Below are positions 48,470 through 60,379 of a stretch of 64,000 nt of DNA, piece after piece. The DNA comes from Molanna angustata (lineage: Eukaryota > Arthropoda > Insecta > Trichoptera > Molannidae): assembly GCA_963576475.1 (NCBI GenBank), contig OY754982.1:11000546-11064545 (forward strand), in the 5' to 3' direction. Position numbers and translations under genes: made by a program. Numbering within the stretch: position 1 is the first letter of the stretch; every line of letters starts with the position of its first letter. The notes below the pieces were generated by a model. The model did not search any database and was not told the origin of the DNA. It saw only the letters and a program-made list of their open reading frames with translations.

Positions 48470-48592
48470 GCCAAATATCTTGAACTTTTAACCGAGGAGG
48501 GGGACGATTTGCACGTAAACCATCGAAGCAAAAAGACACAAATTTGCGCTCTGCGCAACCGGAAGCTCGTTCAAGATGTTTAGCGAATATTA
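48470..48592. mobile_element. CCAAATATCTTGA foldback family, copy 4
   Basis: Arms GCCAAATATCTTGAAC and CTCGTTCAAGATGTTTAGC; core GCACGTAAACCATCGAAGCA and AAATTTGCGCTCTGCGCAAC. Confidence 0.8.
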
Positions 48593-48599
48593 TACCAAG

Positions 48600-49188
48600 A
48601 AATATAAAAAAAAACATTATATAAATTATTCAATAAAACAATATGTATATATTATAAGACTTTGAATCAATGTCAGTTAGGTATACACCTTTATTTTTCC
48701 ATTTCTCAAAAAGAATAAAATGATTGTGCTGAGAAAGTGAGTAAGTACATAAATAAAGAACAATGCAATTAAATGAAAACATAAGAACAAAATATATAAA
48801 ATCGACATTGTTAATATATTATTCCGTAATATATTGAGTACATTTCTTTTTTAGTCATACCTATAATTCCTTATTTCCAAAAAAATATTCATAAGTTTTC
48901 TGATTCTCTTAACCTAAATAGTTCCCAGGTATTTTACTTTTACCACTATATTTAAAGAGCAATCACAACATGTACACGTAGATGAATAAAGAAATAGAAG
49001 TACCGAAAGAACTTCTTCATAAGTTATCCCTCCAAATTATGAATTCGATAATTTGTTGAGAAGCTCATGTGCAGCGTACCTATTTGTGTCAGAAAATCGA
49101 CTCACGTGCATAAAACTTGGAATAAAATTACATCAGTATGGCAAATTTAATTTCATTTTAATTAATTATTTCAAGTATTCATAATTAA
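48600..49188. other. AT-rich spacer
   Basis: No supported gene or element. Confidence 0.4.
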
Positions 49189-49189
49189 T

Positions 49190-49350
49190 TGCCGCACGGC
49201 TATTTCTTCCAACTAACCAGTGTTTCCAGCCCAGAGAAGCAGTGTTTGCGCGAGAAATGATTTTAAATAAATTCCTCCTCTGCTGGGGATCGAACCCAGG
49301 ACGACCGCACAGAAGCCAAACGGCTTACCAACTGTGCCACGGCGGTTTTA
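49190..49350 (-). mobile_element. SINE family 2, near full length
   Basis: Complement of the tail (TTTCTTCCAACTAACCAGTG), B box (GGGGATCGAACCCAGGACG) and A box (CTTACCAACTGTGCCACGG). Confidence 0.85.
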
Positions 49351-51660
49351 ATATTTTCTTCACATACTAAATTTGTGGTAGATTTTTTACTAGCATAGGT
49401 ATATTAAATTACTCAATAAATTTTCCTTAATATTACTTTACTTCACAGTTAAACCATATTCAGAAATGTAATATGTTTTTATGTTTAAATTGTTTTTACA
49501 TTGAAAACATGTAAAAACAATAATATATTATGATATTATTCTTACATATAACCTAATAAAATCCAACTTTTCTTAACGCTCATCCAGAAACGCATTATTT
49601 ACTAACGCTTTATTTACTTTGTATGAAATACAAAATAATTCAATGTTATCAAAATATCAAATGAATCAAGTTGGAAACGATTGCAAAATTCAAGCAAAGA
49701 CAGACAATTTATTGAAGATAAAGAAATTGGTGCATAAATATGTCATATTTTATATACCAGTTTAAAACTATGTAAGAATTTTAAAAATTTCTTACGAATA
49801 TTGTGTAAAGAAACTATCTTTGTATTTTAACATTCTTTGTCTAAAAGAATTATTATAATTTATCCAAAATATATATTACTTATAATATATTTGACCAGTC
49901 AAGAATGACTTTATTCACATATTTAGTAAAAAAATAAAATGAATGAGACGGGCGGCTCTAATATAAATAAAGCAGAATGGCTCATTCACGGATTGTCTAA
50001 ATATTTCCTATGAAATCGTAAAAACTGTTATAATTTTAATGTGGTAACGTAAACTAGTTGTAAAAAAATTCTGCCTTCGTGAGAATCTCGTCTTCAATGA
50101 AATCCATTTGGTCAATCCGCTACCAAAGATAACAGAGATGGAATGTTGAGATTGGTTAAGGAGATGTATGTAAATCCACAATGGAAGATAACGGATCCTG
50201 AGTAAACGGTGTGAAGTGTTAAGATTTATAGATATTAATAATGTTACAAGTTTAATTCAATAACCGGTTCATTATTCCAATACAAAATGTTACTCTCGAA
50301 TTATCAATGCGTTATTTACAAAACGCTTTGTGTGGGTGCTGAGTGTTTTATTTGCTTAAGTTCGAGATATTTAAGATGCTTGAATTGGTCCTTTGGAACT
50401 GTGTTGTGTCTTGTTTGGAAAGTAAAAATGCTACACCTCACTCCACTTTCATACTTCAACTAATATTTAAACATTCGTTATTTGATCCCTCTTGTAAACC
50501 CCAAAAAATATGGTCGGCTGATGTTATTGACCAGTTTGCTAGAAATTCCTGCATCCAAAGGGGACAAGATAAAAATGAGTGGAAGCACACGGATAAAGTC
50601 TAAATCAGCTATAAAAAGGAGGAGTTATACGTTCATTATTTTTATGTAACTAATGACCAACACAAAGGACAGGGCTTGCATACTTGGTCATATCATAATC
50701 TTGCTGCTGCTAGATTCTTTCAACTCTTTTTTTAATTACTTGAAAAAATCTATTAATTTTTGTGTATAGAATACTAATTACAAAAGGATCAGTCTAGATT
50801 CATAATTTAATGCAAATTATCATTCTTCTTTTTCTTCTCGTGTCATGTCGGGTCCCCCCGACGTTACGACCAACACAGAGAAAGCATCCTCAAAGCATCT
50901 ACAGTTCTCATACCGGTCCATTTTCGGATGTTTTGAAGCCAGGAAAGCTGCATTCTTCCGACCCCTCTACGACCCTTGAACGTCCCCTTCATGACAACTG
51001 AAGGATGGTATATTTTTCACCTCTCAAAATATGGTCAAAGTACGACACTACTTTACGAAGCCTAACATTGGTGAATAATTAGGTATCTATGTATTGGTGT
51101 TGGCTCTAGTTAGCTCAGTGTTACTGAGGTACCACGTAGTATTATTAAATAAATTAAATTAATTTCAAGTTAATCATCAAGTACATGACTAAGTTTAACT
51201 TTTCACATTATTTTGTCTGTATAATTAAAAACTTAATATGCCTCAAAAATCAAAAAATATCAGATACTAAATTATAAATCATAAATAAACAGAAAATTTC
51301 CATGCTTATTTAGGTTATCAATGAGTTTATGTTTAAATACAAAATAAAAAAAAATGAAAACTGCCTATTTCCACGAAAAAAAAATATTGCTGAAACACGC
51401 ACACGTAAATTATGTATAATTTTATTGTCAGCAATAAGAATGTAACAATGAGATAATGTTTTTATCTGAAACTCAGCAAGTTGTGCAAAATAACTAGTTG
51501 GATCTACCAACGCTTATATCGACTTAAAATATACGTTTCAAGGTGCATTTTTATTGTGTTTCTTGCAAACGAACGTATTATTTTTATTTTTTCTACAATA
51601 GGTATGTTGATGGTAACTTGTGTCCATTAAAAAAAATTATCCATCATTATATTTCCTAGC
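49351..51660. other. Spacer; only short uncharacterised frames
   Basis: An 86-codon frame at 50343-50603 (plus) and a 63-codon frame at 50810-51001 (plus) have no recognisable domain. Sequence around 50850-51000 is GC-richer and may be a decayed element. Nothing else is supported. Confidence 0.3.
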
Positions 51661-51689
51661 AAATCTCAGTGTGTGTACACTTTACTTAT

Positions 51690-51885
51690 CTTCTTCTTAA
51701 TCCACGTTCGCTCCCTGTGTGGAGCATGTGGACGCCACGAATTTTCTCCAAGCCTCTCTATCTTGCGCCAGATGGACAGCTTCTTCCCAGCCAGCATCAT
51801 GCAGGACCGCAGAGAATGCTCGATTGATGGTGAGTCTTGGCCTGCATCCAAATATCTTCTTCAAATATCCAAATATCATCTTCTC
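51690..51885 (-). pseudogene. RTE-like LINE C-terminal scrap
   Basis: Minus-strand EEAVHLAQDREAWRKFVAST resembles the conserved AxDRxxWRxxV motif at the end of RTE-type polyproteins. A stop follows in CSTQGANVD. Confidence 0.65.
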
Positions 51886-52366
51886 GTCCCGGACGGGACG
51901 AGAAGACTTTAAGATAAGACTTTACTTAAGCATATTATAATATAAATTTTAATTTTCTTCTAAAATATTTTATATTTTTATCTTTATTTTAGACTTCGGT
52001 GAGATATCTATATAATATATAAAAATCGATGTTGGTATATATGTAAATATATAACTATGTATGTTTGTATGTAGCCGATGAACTCATATACCGTCCATCG
52101 GATTGCGATGAAACTTTGGGGAGTAAATAATTCAGCGAGAAGGTATTATAATTTATTTATTCGATATTTGGAATTGCAATGCAACTTTTAAGATTTGTTT
52201 AGCAAACACACGAGAACGTTTTTTTAATTTTAATTTATTTGTATATTTATTTGATATCTCACACAATAGTTTTCGAAAATTGATCAACTTGTAATTCATT
52301 CAACGATCCGGTGGCGTGTAAAATACTCTTTTTCAGGAAAATCTAGAAAGGGATTTAAGATGGCAC

Positions 52367-52388
52367 GGGGGGGGGGGGGGGGGGGGGG
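52367..52388 (+). repeat. 22-base poly-G run
   Basis: Uninterrupted G from 52367 to 52388 in AT-rich DNA. Length in an assembly is uncertain. Confidence 0.9.
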
Positions 52389-52499
52389 CTGAGGGAAGAG
52401 AGAGGACGAAGGGGACTAAATAAAACTTGCAAATTATTTTATGCCAATTATTAATGGAGATCTTGGTCCTTTTTTGATAGTTATTTCATTCATGTACAA

Positions 52500-52560
52500 T
52501 AATGTGTACATTGGCGGGTTTATTGCCATAAGGCAAGTTATTCCAACCAACCAAAGCAAC
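52500..52560 (-). mobile_element. LINE tail fragment
   Basis: GGCGGGTTTATTGCCATAAG and TTATTCCAACCAACCAAAG are the complement of the LINE tail seen at 8660 and 62470. Confidence 0.55.
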
Positions 52561-53209
52561 GCGAGGCCATAAATAGTGTAGTGGTAGGTACATTAAATTT
52601 GTAAGAAACCAAACATAGGAAAGGCATATCATTAGGTATTAAATATAAAATCATAGCAACAAAGAATGGAAGAAGGTAGAGGTTATGGGATGAAATAGAA
52701 ATGGAGGAGTGTCAATTGAGAGTTATTAGACAAGTACCTATAACAGTAATCGTCTTTTTTGAAAATTGGAATCGATTGAGACGTCGTAATATCACTTTCC
52801 TTAGATATTCTGCATATGAATAAAAACACCCCAATTTCAAATCAAATTCTTCAAATATTTTAAACAGTGTGTTTCTAGAAAAAATAAGTGTTTTCAACAT
52901 TTTTCTAGTGAATTTTCGTCATACAATTTTAAAATTCAGCCTAAATTCCTCTTAAAAAATTATTTAAAATATCATTTTTTACAGCATGTTTTTTAAATTA
53001 CTCCATAACTTTGCATCGTAGAGAATAAATCTTTAATATGCTTAAAGAGTGCATAAAATCAAAGTAAATGACCGATAATTTTTTTTCATTTCATGTCAGG
53101 TTTTTTTTTTTATTTGAAAAAATGGGCAACGTACAATAATATTTTTTTAAACAAATATAACATAAGTAATTGTAAGCAACATAAGTAATTGTAACTTAAT
53201 CAGCCCACC

Positions 53210-56200
53210 TTTGATTTCATGGTGCATTGTACTCACTACTGGTAATAAAAAAAAAATTATTATTCCTGTCTAACGTGGCTCCTGAAAAGAGAATATGTCC
53301 ACGGACCTGATATTTTCCAAATTATTATACGTGGTAAGGCATCGGTACAATGGCGAATTTTGAGCGGCATTAGTGTTTTTTTTGTCTAAAAAGAACGTTG
53401 AGGTGTGTCTTGTTCGTCTGTTTGGTATGTTGAAGTTAATAATTTTCAGAAGGTCTGTACAATCAATATTGAAGTTAATTATGTCATAAAGGTACATTAA
53501 GTCTGAGGTCCTTCGTCTTGTCTGTAAAGTCTGCAATTCATGTTTGTAGTTATTACCAAATTTGTACTTCATATGTTTCAAAAATATTTGTTGTATTCGT
53601 TCTATATTGTTAATATAAATATTATATTGTGGATTCCAGATGACTGATGCATGTTCCAATTGACTTCTAACAATTGTGTTATATAGTAAGATAAGTGTTT
53701 TCACTTGTGTGAATGGTTTGCATACTCTCATCAGGAATCCCAACATTTTATAAGCTTTCAGTGTAATTGTGTCAATGTGTTTGTCAAATAAAAGTTTACT
53801 GTCCAGTTGTATACCTAAGTCTCTACAGTCTGATTTCATATCAATCGCCTCCCTATTGATTGTGTATGTGTATTGTATTGTACTCTTTTTCCTAGAGAAT
53901 GTAATGGAGTGACATTTTTTTACATTTAGTAACAGCTTATTCGAGACACAATAATAAGTTAGTCTATCAATGTCAAGTTTCAAGTCCTCACAGTCAGTAA
54001 TGTCTATAACAGTTTTGTAGATTTTCATATCGTCAGCGTATATTTATTTATTTATTCATTTAGGAATACAAACAGTTACAGAAAATATGCATATAACTAA
54101 TGGTAACATAGAATTCAAAGTTTATCTGCAACCTTACAGTATTCACAATATAAACATATGAAAGTGAAAATTTACAAAGTAATACAATAATAATAAAAGA
54201 CAAAACAAGTAAAGAAGAAAAAAAAAATCAATTTAAATTAACATAAACGAAATGAAATGTATAATATGTAATTACTGTTCCTGAAGCATAATCCAATGTC
54301 ATGTATGTAAATATTAAATAAGAGAGGCCCCAAATGGGAACCTTGAGGTACACCCGATGGCACCTGTGTTGCAGACGATAGATGACCACCGTACTCTACT
54401 ATTTGGCTTCTATTAATAAGGTATGATTTTAGCCACCTAAGAAGATCACCGTGAATACCCAAAAGTTTTAGTTTCTTAGTCAGAATTAGATGGTCCACTT
54501 TATCAAAGGCTTTTGAGTAGTCTGTATATATTGCGTCAGTTTGTCTTTTGTTATCAAGGTTGTCATGAATTTCGTTTAGAAAGACATTTAAATTTGTATT
54601 AGTAGAACGTCCCCTAACAAAACCATGTTGTTTAGGATCTAAATGGAGTTTGACCGCAAAGTACATTTGATCGTACACGATCTTTTCCAAGAGTTTACTC
54701 AAAATGGGCAATTTGGAAACTGGTCGGTAATTTGAAACATCTTTCAGGTTCCCACTCTTAGGTATAGGAGTAACTAATGCCTGTTTCCATTTATCAGGAA
54801 ATGTACCGTTGGATAGTGACTTTTTAAAAATATGATAAATTGGGATGGTTAAGGAGCTGGCACAGTACTTCAAGAATATGCCTGGTAAATCATCACTGCC
54901 CTGACTCTTTCTTATGTCGATTGAACTTAGGTGTTTAGATACTGTTGTTATGTCTAAGTGTATATTTGCTATAGTTTGACACCCTGCAACCTCCTCACTA
55001 CAATATGGTGTAGAAGAATCGACTGTATTGAAAACAGAGGCAAAGTAATCTGACAAGAAATATGCCATTAATTAAACACTGAAATGAGTTAGCATTACGT
55101 TTCTTTGATTTAACATAAAACCAGAATTTTTTGACGTTTGATTGAATGGAGTTTTCAGTACTATTGAAATACTTTTCCCTAGCATTAATTGACATTCCTT
55201 TTTGTCTTTTACGGAGAAGAGCGAAAGTTTGATAATCTAGAGGATTGTGAGATTGCTTCCACCTCTTATGATATTTTAATTTCTCCTTTTCTAATTTTAT
55301 TAGTGACGAATGGAACCATATTGGATATTTGTGTTGGTGTATAATTTTTGTTGGAATCATATTGTCAATCACTTTATGTACATTTGAGTAAAAGTTATCA
55401 GTGGCTAAATTCACATCATCACAGTCGATTACAGCTGACCAGTCAATGTTTTTAAGCTTGCTATTAATCAACTTATAGTCAGCTTGTTTAAAGAGTTTTA
55501 TACATATGGAGGACCCTCCATTCATTTTTAAATTAGACAATTGAAAATTTAACTGCAGAGGTTTATGAAAGGGATCATCACGTACAAGGAAGGTGTCTGA
55601 CCCATTAACTTCTATAGGAATATTTGACAGTACCAAGTCTAATACATTATCACAGTGATTTTTTATTTTGTTATATTGATTCAGACCTGAGAATGTTACA
55701 CAGTTTAACAATTCCTTAGAGCACATGTCATAAGTACTGTTACCTAGAGTATCCCATTGAATATTTGGCATATTGTAATCGCCAATAATAATAAATACAT
55801 CATCAGGATATTGTGTTGTTCTGTCTCTGATGATTTCTGTTTGGGAAGTAATAAGAGCTAATCTTTGTGAAGTTGTGAGTTTAGCACTGACACCTGGAAG
55901 ATATGAGCAGCAGATATGAATTGATTTATTTTTAAGTATATTATCTAATGTTATCCATGTATCCTCTACCCAAGAGGACCAGTTAACATTATTATAAGCC
56001 TTTAATTCTTTCTTCACTCCTATAAGTACACCACCTCCTATTGATTTACCAGATGAAACACTATCTCTATCCATTCTAAATACTGCATACCGATCATCGA
56101 ACAGTTCCCCATCGTATATACCGTCAGTTAACCATGTTTCTGTTATTAGAATTATGTCAAAATTATTTAGTGTTACGTTATGGTAAAATTCATTAGTCTT

Positions 56201-56266
56201 AGTCCGTAGACCTCGCACGTTCTGATAGAACATCGTAATCCGCTCAGCGCCCGCGCCAATAACCAA
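53210..56266 (-). pseudogene. CR1/Jockey-type LINE ORF2 (endonuclease-reverse transcriptase), broken
   Basis: The endonuclease begins MFYQNVRGLRTK (minus, near 56232), with catalytic-type segments LITETWL, IIGDYNMPNIQW and DPFHKPLQLN. After a deletion or frameshift near 55070 the RT follows: FPDKWKQALVTPIPKSGN, NYRPVSKLPILSKLLEKIV, QHGFVRGRSTNTNL, DYSKAFDKVDH and SGVPQGSHLGPLLFNIYI. The YADD box is split by a 218-bp insertion (54041-54258): YILY on one side, ADDMKIYK on the other. The thumb and C-terminal domain (KMLGFLMRVCKPF, NIERIQQIFLKHM, IPNRRTRHTSTFF) run to a stop at 53270. A homopolymer tail follows near 53245. Inactive as it stands. Its minus-strand partner ORF1 lies just upstream. 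Confidence 0.92.
54041..54258 (-). mobile_element. 218-bp insertion inside the YADD box
   Basis: The host reading frame resumes exactly if 54041-54258 is removed (ATA TTA TAC then GCT GAC GAT). The insert ends on the minus strand in AATGAATAAATAAATAAATA and starts ATTTCATTTCGTTTATG. TATAC abuts both junctions, a possible short target duplication. The A-rich 3' tail suggests a 5'-truncated non-LTR retrotransposon. Confidence 0.85.
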
Positions 56267-56472
56267 ATAAAACCAGTTTAATAGACCACATAATTAAATG
56301 ATAAGGTAAAGCAGGAATTGCCACTATAAACAGTAAGAGTAAAATAAAGTATATGCTCATACTTTTTCGCATAAACCAAATAAGCTGATAAAATAAAAGA
56401 ACAGAGGAAAATAAAATATGTAATAAGCTATAGCAAAAAAAGTCATGAAATTAAAAAGGTAAGCCGATAAAA

Positions 56473-57295
56473 TTAATCTTGAGTCAATGTTTGCAGCTTT
56501 CTTATGCTTGTGATTTCTATGGGGCCGGAAAATTGATTCTTTCTCAGAAAGATTTTCCCATCTCTGACCCATAAAAAATCGTATCCACTTTCCTTTCTGA
56601 ACACTTTTGTAGCATGAAGAATCTGTTTATTTTCCCAAGTTAAATGTTCGTTCACATAGACTCTTCCTCTGTTACCAGATACATCTTTTGGACTCGATGG
56701 AATTCCTTTGTGTTTTTTTTACCGCTGCCAGAAATACGTCCCTCTTCCCTTTGTCCTTTATTCTCAGAATAACACTGCCCGGTCTCTGTGGATTAGCCGA
56801 TTTCTTGCGAGTAACAAACATTAAATCATCATTTACAAGTCCACATCCAACTGAGGCAGCTATATCAATGACCTCCTTATTAAGATTCAAATTTTTGTCA
56901 TTTGGTATTCCAAAGATCTCCAAATTACAAGTCAAAAGAGTTTGTTGTTGATTATTGTTATAAGTTTCCAGTTTATCAACATAAATTTTCAATTCAGCAA
57001 GTTCAGAATCCATCTTCGACTCCAAAGTCATAATTTTTTCACTCAATTCCTGATTTGAACCTTCCAATTGAGATATTTGGTTTTCCTGCTCAACAATCCT
57101 CTGCTAAGCGGCCAAGAGATCTGCATGAAAACTATTATATTTATCACTCATTTCTTGTAGAGTTCCTTTGATATCGTTAATTTCCATGATGTTCTCTTTA
57201 TTCCCTTCCTTCACTGCACTAGTTATCATGTTTCGCATATCCGTTATATTCATAGGAGAGTCGCTGCCTGATTGGGCTGCAATCCTTTTACTCAT
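56473..57295 (-). pseudogene. CR1/Jockey-type LINE ORF1, broken
   Basis: Starts MSKRIAAQSGSDSPMN at 57295. A likely coiled-coil region (QISQLEGSNQELSEKI, then ESKMDSELAELKIYVDKLE) precedes an RRM-like segment (NLEIFGIPNDKNLNL) and a C-terminal part NEHLTWENKQILHATK with GYDFLWVRDGKIFLRK. A TAG replaces a Gln codon at 57104 (AA-stop-QRIVEQ). A frameshift near 56680 separates the last 60 codons. The C-terminal pattern resembles the Baculo_FP-type domain common in insect LINE ORF1 proteins; this assignment is from memory of the motif. The role would be RNA-binding chaperone. Confidence 0.85.
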
Positions 57296-57299
57296 CTTT

Positions 57300-58800
57300 C
57301 AGATTATTTCAATTTGACAGCTAGTATTGAAAATGTACTTGTATTTGTGTAGTACTGTCAGTAGGTAGGAATAAATTAAAACAGATGTCAAAACAATAGG
57401 ATATAAGAAACCTCCAGTTTTGATGAATTTACACAAAAACCATGAAGTATAGAACCAAAATTAATCACAGAACCAGGTCACAATCACTTATTAAAACTAT
57501 TTTTTTATTCATTGACTTGAAAAAATTGGTACTAAATATAGTATTTGTAAAAAAGCTAGGAGCAAAATTAAACAGTTGTCACTGTACAGAAGTATTATTG
57601 TTGTATATCAGGTTTGTTCTTAAAATGCAAAAAATCAACAAATTTTGGGTTTATGATCATTTAAATCACGTATAAACCTTTATTAATGCACGCGATAGTT
57701 ATCTTTACTAACACGTAACTTCATAGTGTATTAGGCGGTTTTAATTTTATCATGTTTTCAGTCACTAGATTTAGCTTTATATGTCCTCTTAAGTAGACAT
57801 TACACAAGTGTGAATCGTCTATTCACATTCGTCTATTTTTCTTATAGGTATATCGAGGTTGCTAATATAGAGGGTACTACGAGCAATTATTGTTCATGTT
57901 ATGCATTAGTTTTGTCCCTTAAGTTTCTGGGATATCAATTGTACAGACCCCACATGTAGAGCGGATGGTGAATGTTGTATTATCAAACTAGATTAAGAGT
58001 CAACAACTTGAATCAAAAGTCAAAACTGTAAACGTAATGATGACACAAACATAAAAAAAAATTCGATTGACTATTTCACAGTTTATATTATGTAGTTGAT
58101 GACTCGTAAAAAACTATCGGTAGGTACCGAAATCATATTCAGAACTCGTGTTTCTTTGCGGAAAATTCTTAGAATGTCTTTATTAGAGCGTCGTCTAATC
58201 TTTTAATTTCGTGAGATCAGACCGCCGACATCACAGGTGAACGAACAATGAAACTCAAAAATGTCAAACGGTAATTATATTATCTATTATGTCTCCATAA
58301 TTTACTCTCACTTCAATTTTATATTAAACTAACAGCCAAAATAAGTAATTCCCACCAAATAAAAGGCCAGCCACACCAACAAATCTATTACAATCTATAC
58401 TACACATTATACATACATACACGAAAAACGCACCCCTCATACGCATGGTGAGCAATTATAATCGTGAAAATCTGGACGTCGATTTTTTTTGGGTCTCAAT
58501 CATTTTCCTCTGCAATTAGTTTTAGGATTAATCCAGAACAATGATTAAACTTCACCGGACGATTGTAGTATCGAGATTGATTAGTTGGATTAACTTACAT
58601 ATGTGAGCTTGCAGATAAAATATATTCTCTATCTGACACTTATATAGATACCTACACACACTCAGACACATATACCCTAACCTCATGCACATATGCATAC
58701 ACTACTCTTATAAACATATTTTTTCTCATAGTTTTAAGTTTGTAAGCACACCAGTTAAAATGAATTATTAATACTGTGGAAATTTTTAATTGATTTAGTT
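57300..58800. other. Spacer upstream of the LINE
   Basis: May include the LINE 5' leader just past 57295. Otherwise AT-rich with no supported gene. Confidence 0.4.
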
Positions 58801-58801
58801 T

Positions 58802-59013
58802 TCCAACTGTCGATTTGTTCAGGAGAACTTTGTTCTCTTAACATATCGACAATGTTTCAAGCCAGAATACGCGAGAATTGTATGGAGAGGTCTACTTTTT
58901 TCACGGCTTTTCCAACTTTGAAGTCAAAAAACACCAACTTAGAGGCTTCGCAGCATATATGTTCCATAGACGGATTTACTCAGAATTCGGAGTAGAACAT
59001 TTCGTGTGTCTGT

Positions 59014-59092
<79 letters not shown>

Positions 59093-59858
59093 TGTCCCCC
59101 CCTTATAACTTTTGATCCGCTCAATTTACAGAGCCCAAAATTTCACAATATATACACAGTTATAGGCCTACAAAACTTTTTTAATCAAAATTTTGAATTT
59201 TTGTTTCAGTCAGGGGTTATCAACTTTTGAATTTTTATTTTATTTTTCCATATATCTCAGAAACCATAAAAGTTAGAACGCTGAAAATTGGTACAAACAT
59301 AGACAAATACAAAATCTCAAATTAGTTTTTTCAAAAAAATTCCAGGGTTTCTCAAACATTTTTTATTAAGAAAAGTATTTTTTTATCATAAATTTATGAG
59401 TTTAACTGCCTATTTTTCCAAAACTTTTACAATTATCGAAAAAAGCCGAAACACCCCAACTAGATAATTTAATTTTCTATAAAAAATATTAGCATTGTAG
59501 TAGAAGATCTCAATTTTTTTTAACAATTTTTTTTTAAATTGAATTTAGTGACGACATTGCTTCATACATTTTGTATGGCAGTCGCCTATACACAATATGT
59601 AAGAAGACTTAATAGTTTGATACTTCATCTTCAAACATACATACAAACCATCATGCTGTTTTCATATTCTGGGTAGGAAAAAAGGACCTTCCTCCATACT
59701 ATCATCTTGACATACATACCTACATATGTTGTATAGAAAACAAAATATCTGAAAATATTCAATAATTTGTATTTATGGGTTTATAGTTTGGTACATATTC
59801 TTCAACTATACATACTATCGCTATCGACAGTTGTATCTCATGTGTTACATGCAACTAG
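58802..59858 (+). mobile_element. Helitron/HINE-like element, copy D
   Basis: 5' TCCAACTGTCGATTTG at 58802, block A, GT microsatellite (59006-59092), block B. The 3' subterminal repeat ATCGACAGTTG, the CATGT-GTT-ACATG hairpin and CAACTAG|T end at 59858. 1057 bp. Confidence 0.93.
59006..59092. repeat. GT microsatellite within copy D
   Basis: Nearly pure (GT)n. Confidence 0.97.
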
Positions 59859-59944
59859 TTTTTACATAATACATCTGTACAAGAAATGTATTTCCCGAAA
59901 ACAGTAAAATAAAAAATAAGGCAAATAGAATATTTATAAATTTG

Positions 59945-60360
59945 CGTATACGCAAACATTGGATGTTTCCCTGTCAGGAGTCAATAATATTTTTGACAAT
60001 TTTTCAAGATTTGAATAGAGACGAATAATTCAGTGGTGACATTTGTGCGAAGAAACACTGTCACTTCATGTATAAGTATTGTTGCTTTCATTGTTTATAA
60101 AAAAAACAACTTCTCTATAGATGGCATAACAAAAAAGGTTTCTTCGTTATTTCATAGATGGCGATAGTAGAAAGATATTATTTTCAAATGAATTGTATCC
60201 CATTATTGAAATGTATAGAATTTAAAAAAAATGCATTGATAAAGGAACTCTATAAGAAGGTATAATTGGTGAATGTTGCGCAAGCGCATAAAGTGGTCGT
60301 AATCCCGTAGGTTCCTTGAGTTTCTGGTTCTTCTATGATATTCCAACTTCGTCCCAAAAA
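59945..60360. mobile_element. Dispersed foldback element, copy 2
   Basis: Homologous to 41435-42010: GACATTTGTGCGAAGAAACA, CTATAGATGGCATAACAAAA, TTGCGCAAGCGCATAAAGTG, and an end with TTCTGGTTCTTCTATGATAT. The left arm is decayed. Confidence 0.72.
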
Positions 60361-60379
60361 ATCGTAAAATAATTAATTT

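Noticed and set aside
50343..50603. 86-codon plus-strand frame (KIWSADVIDQFARNS)
   Set aside because: Composition looks protein-like, but I recognise no family and see no splice partners or paralogue in the window.
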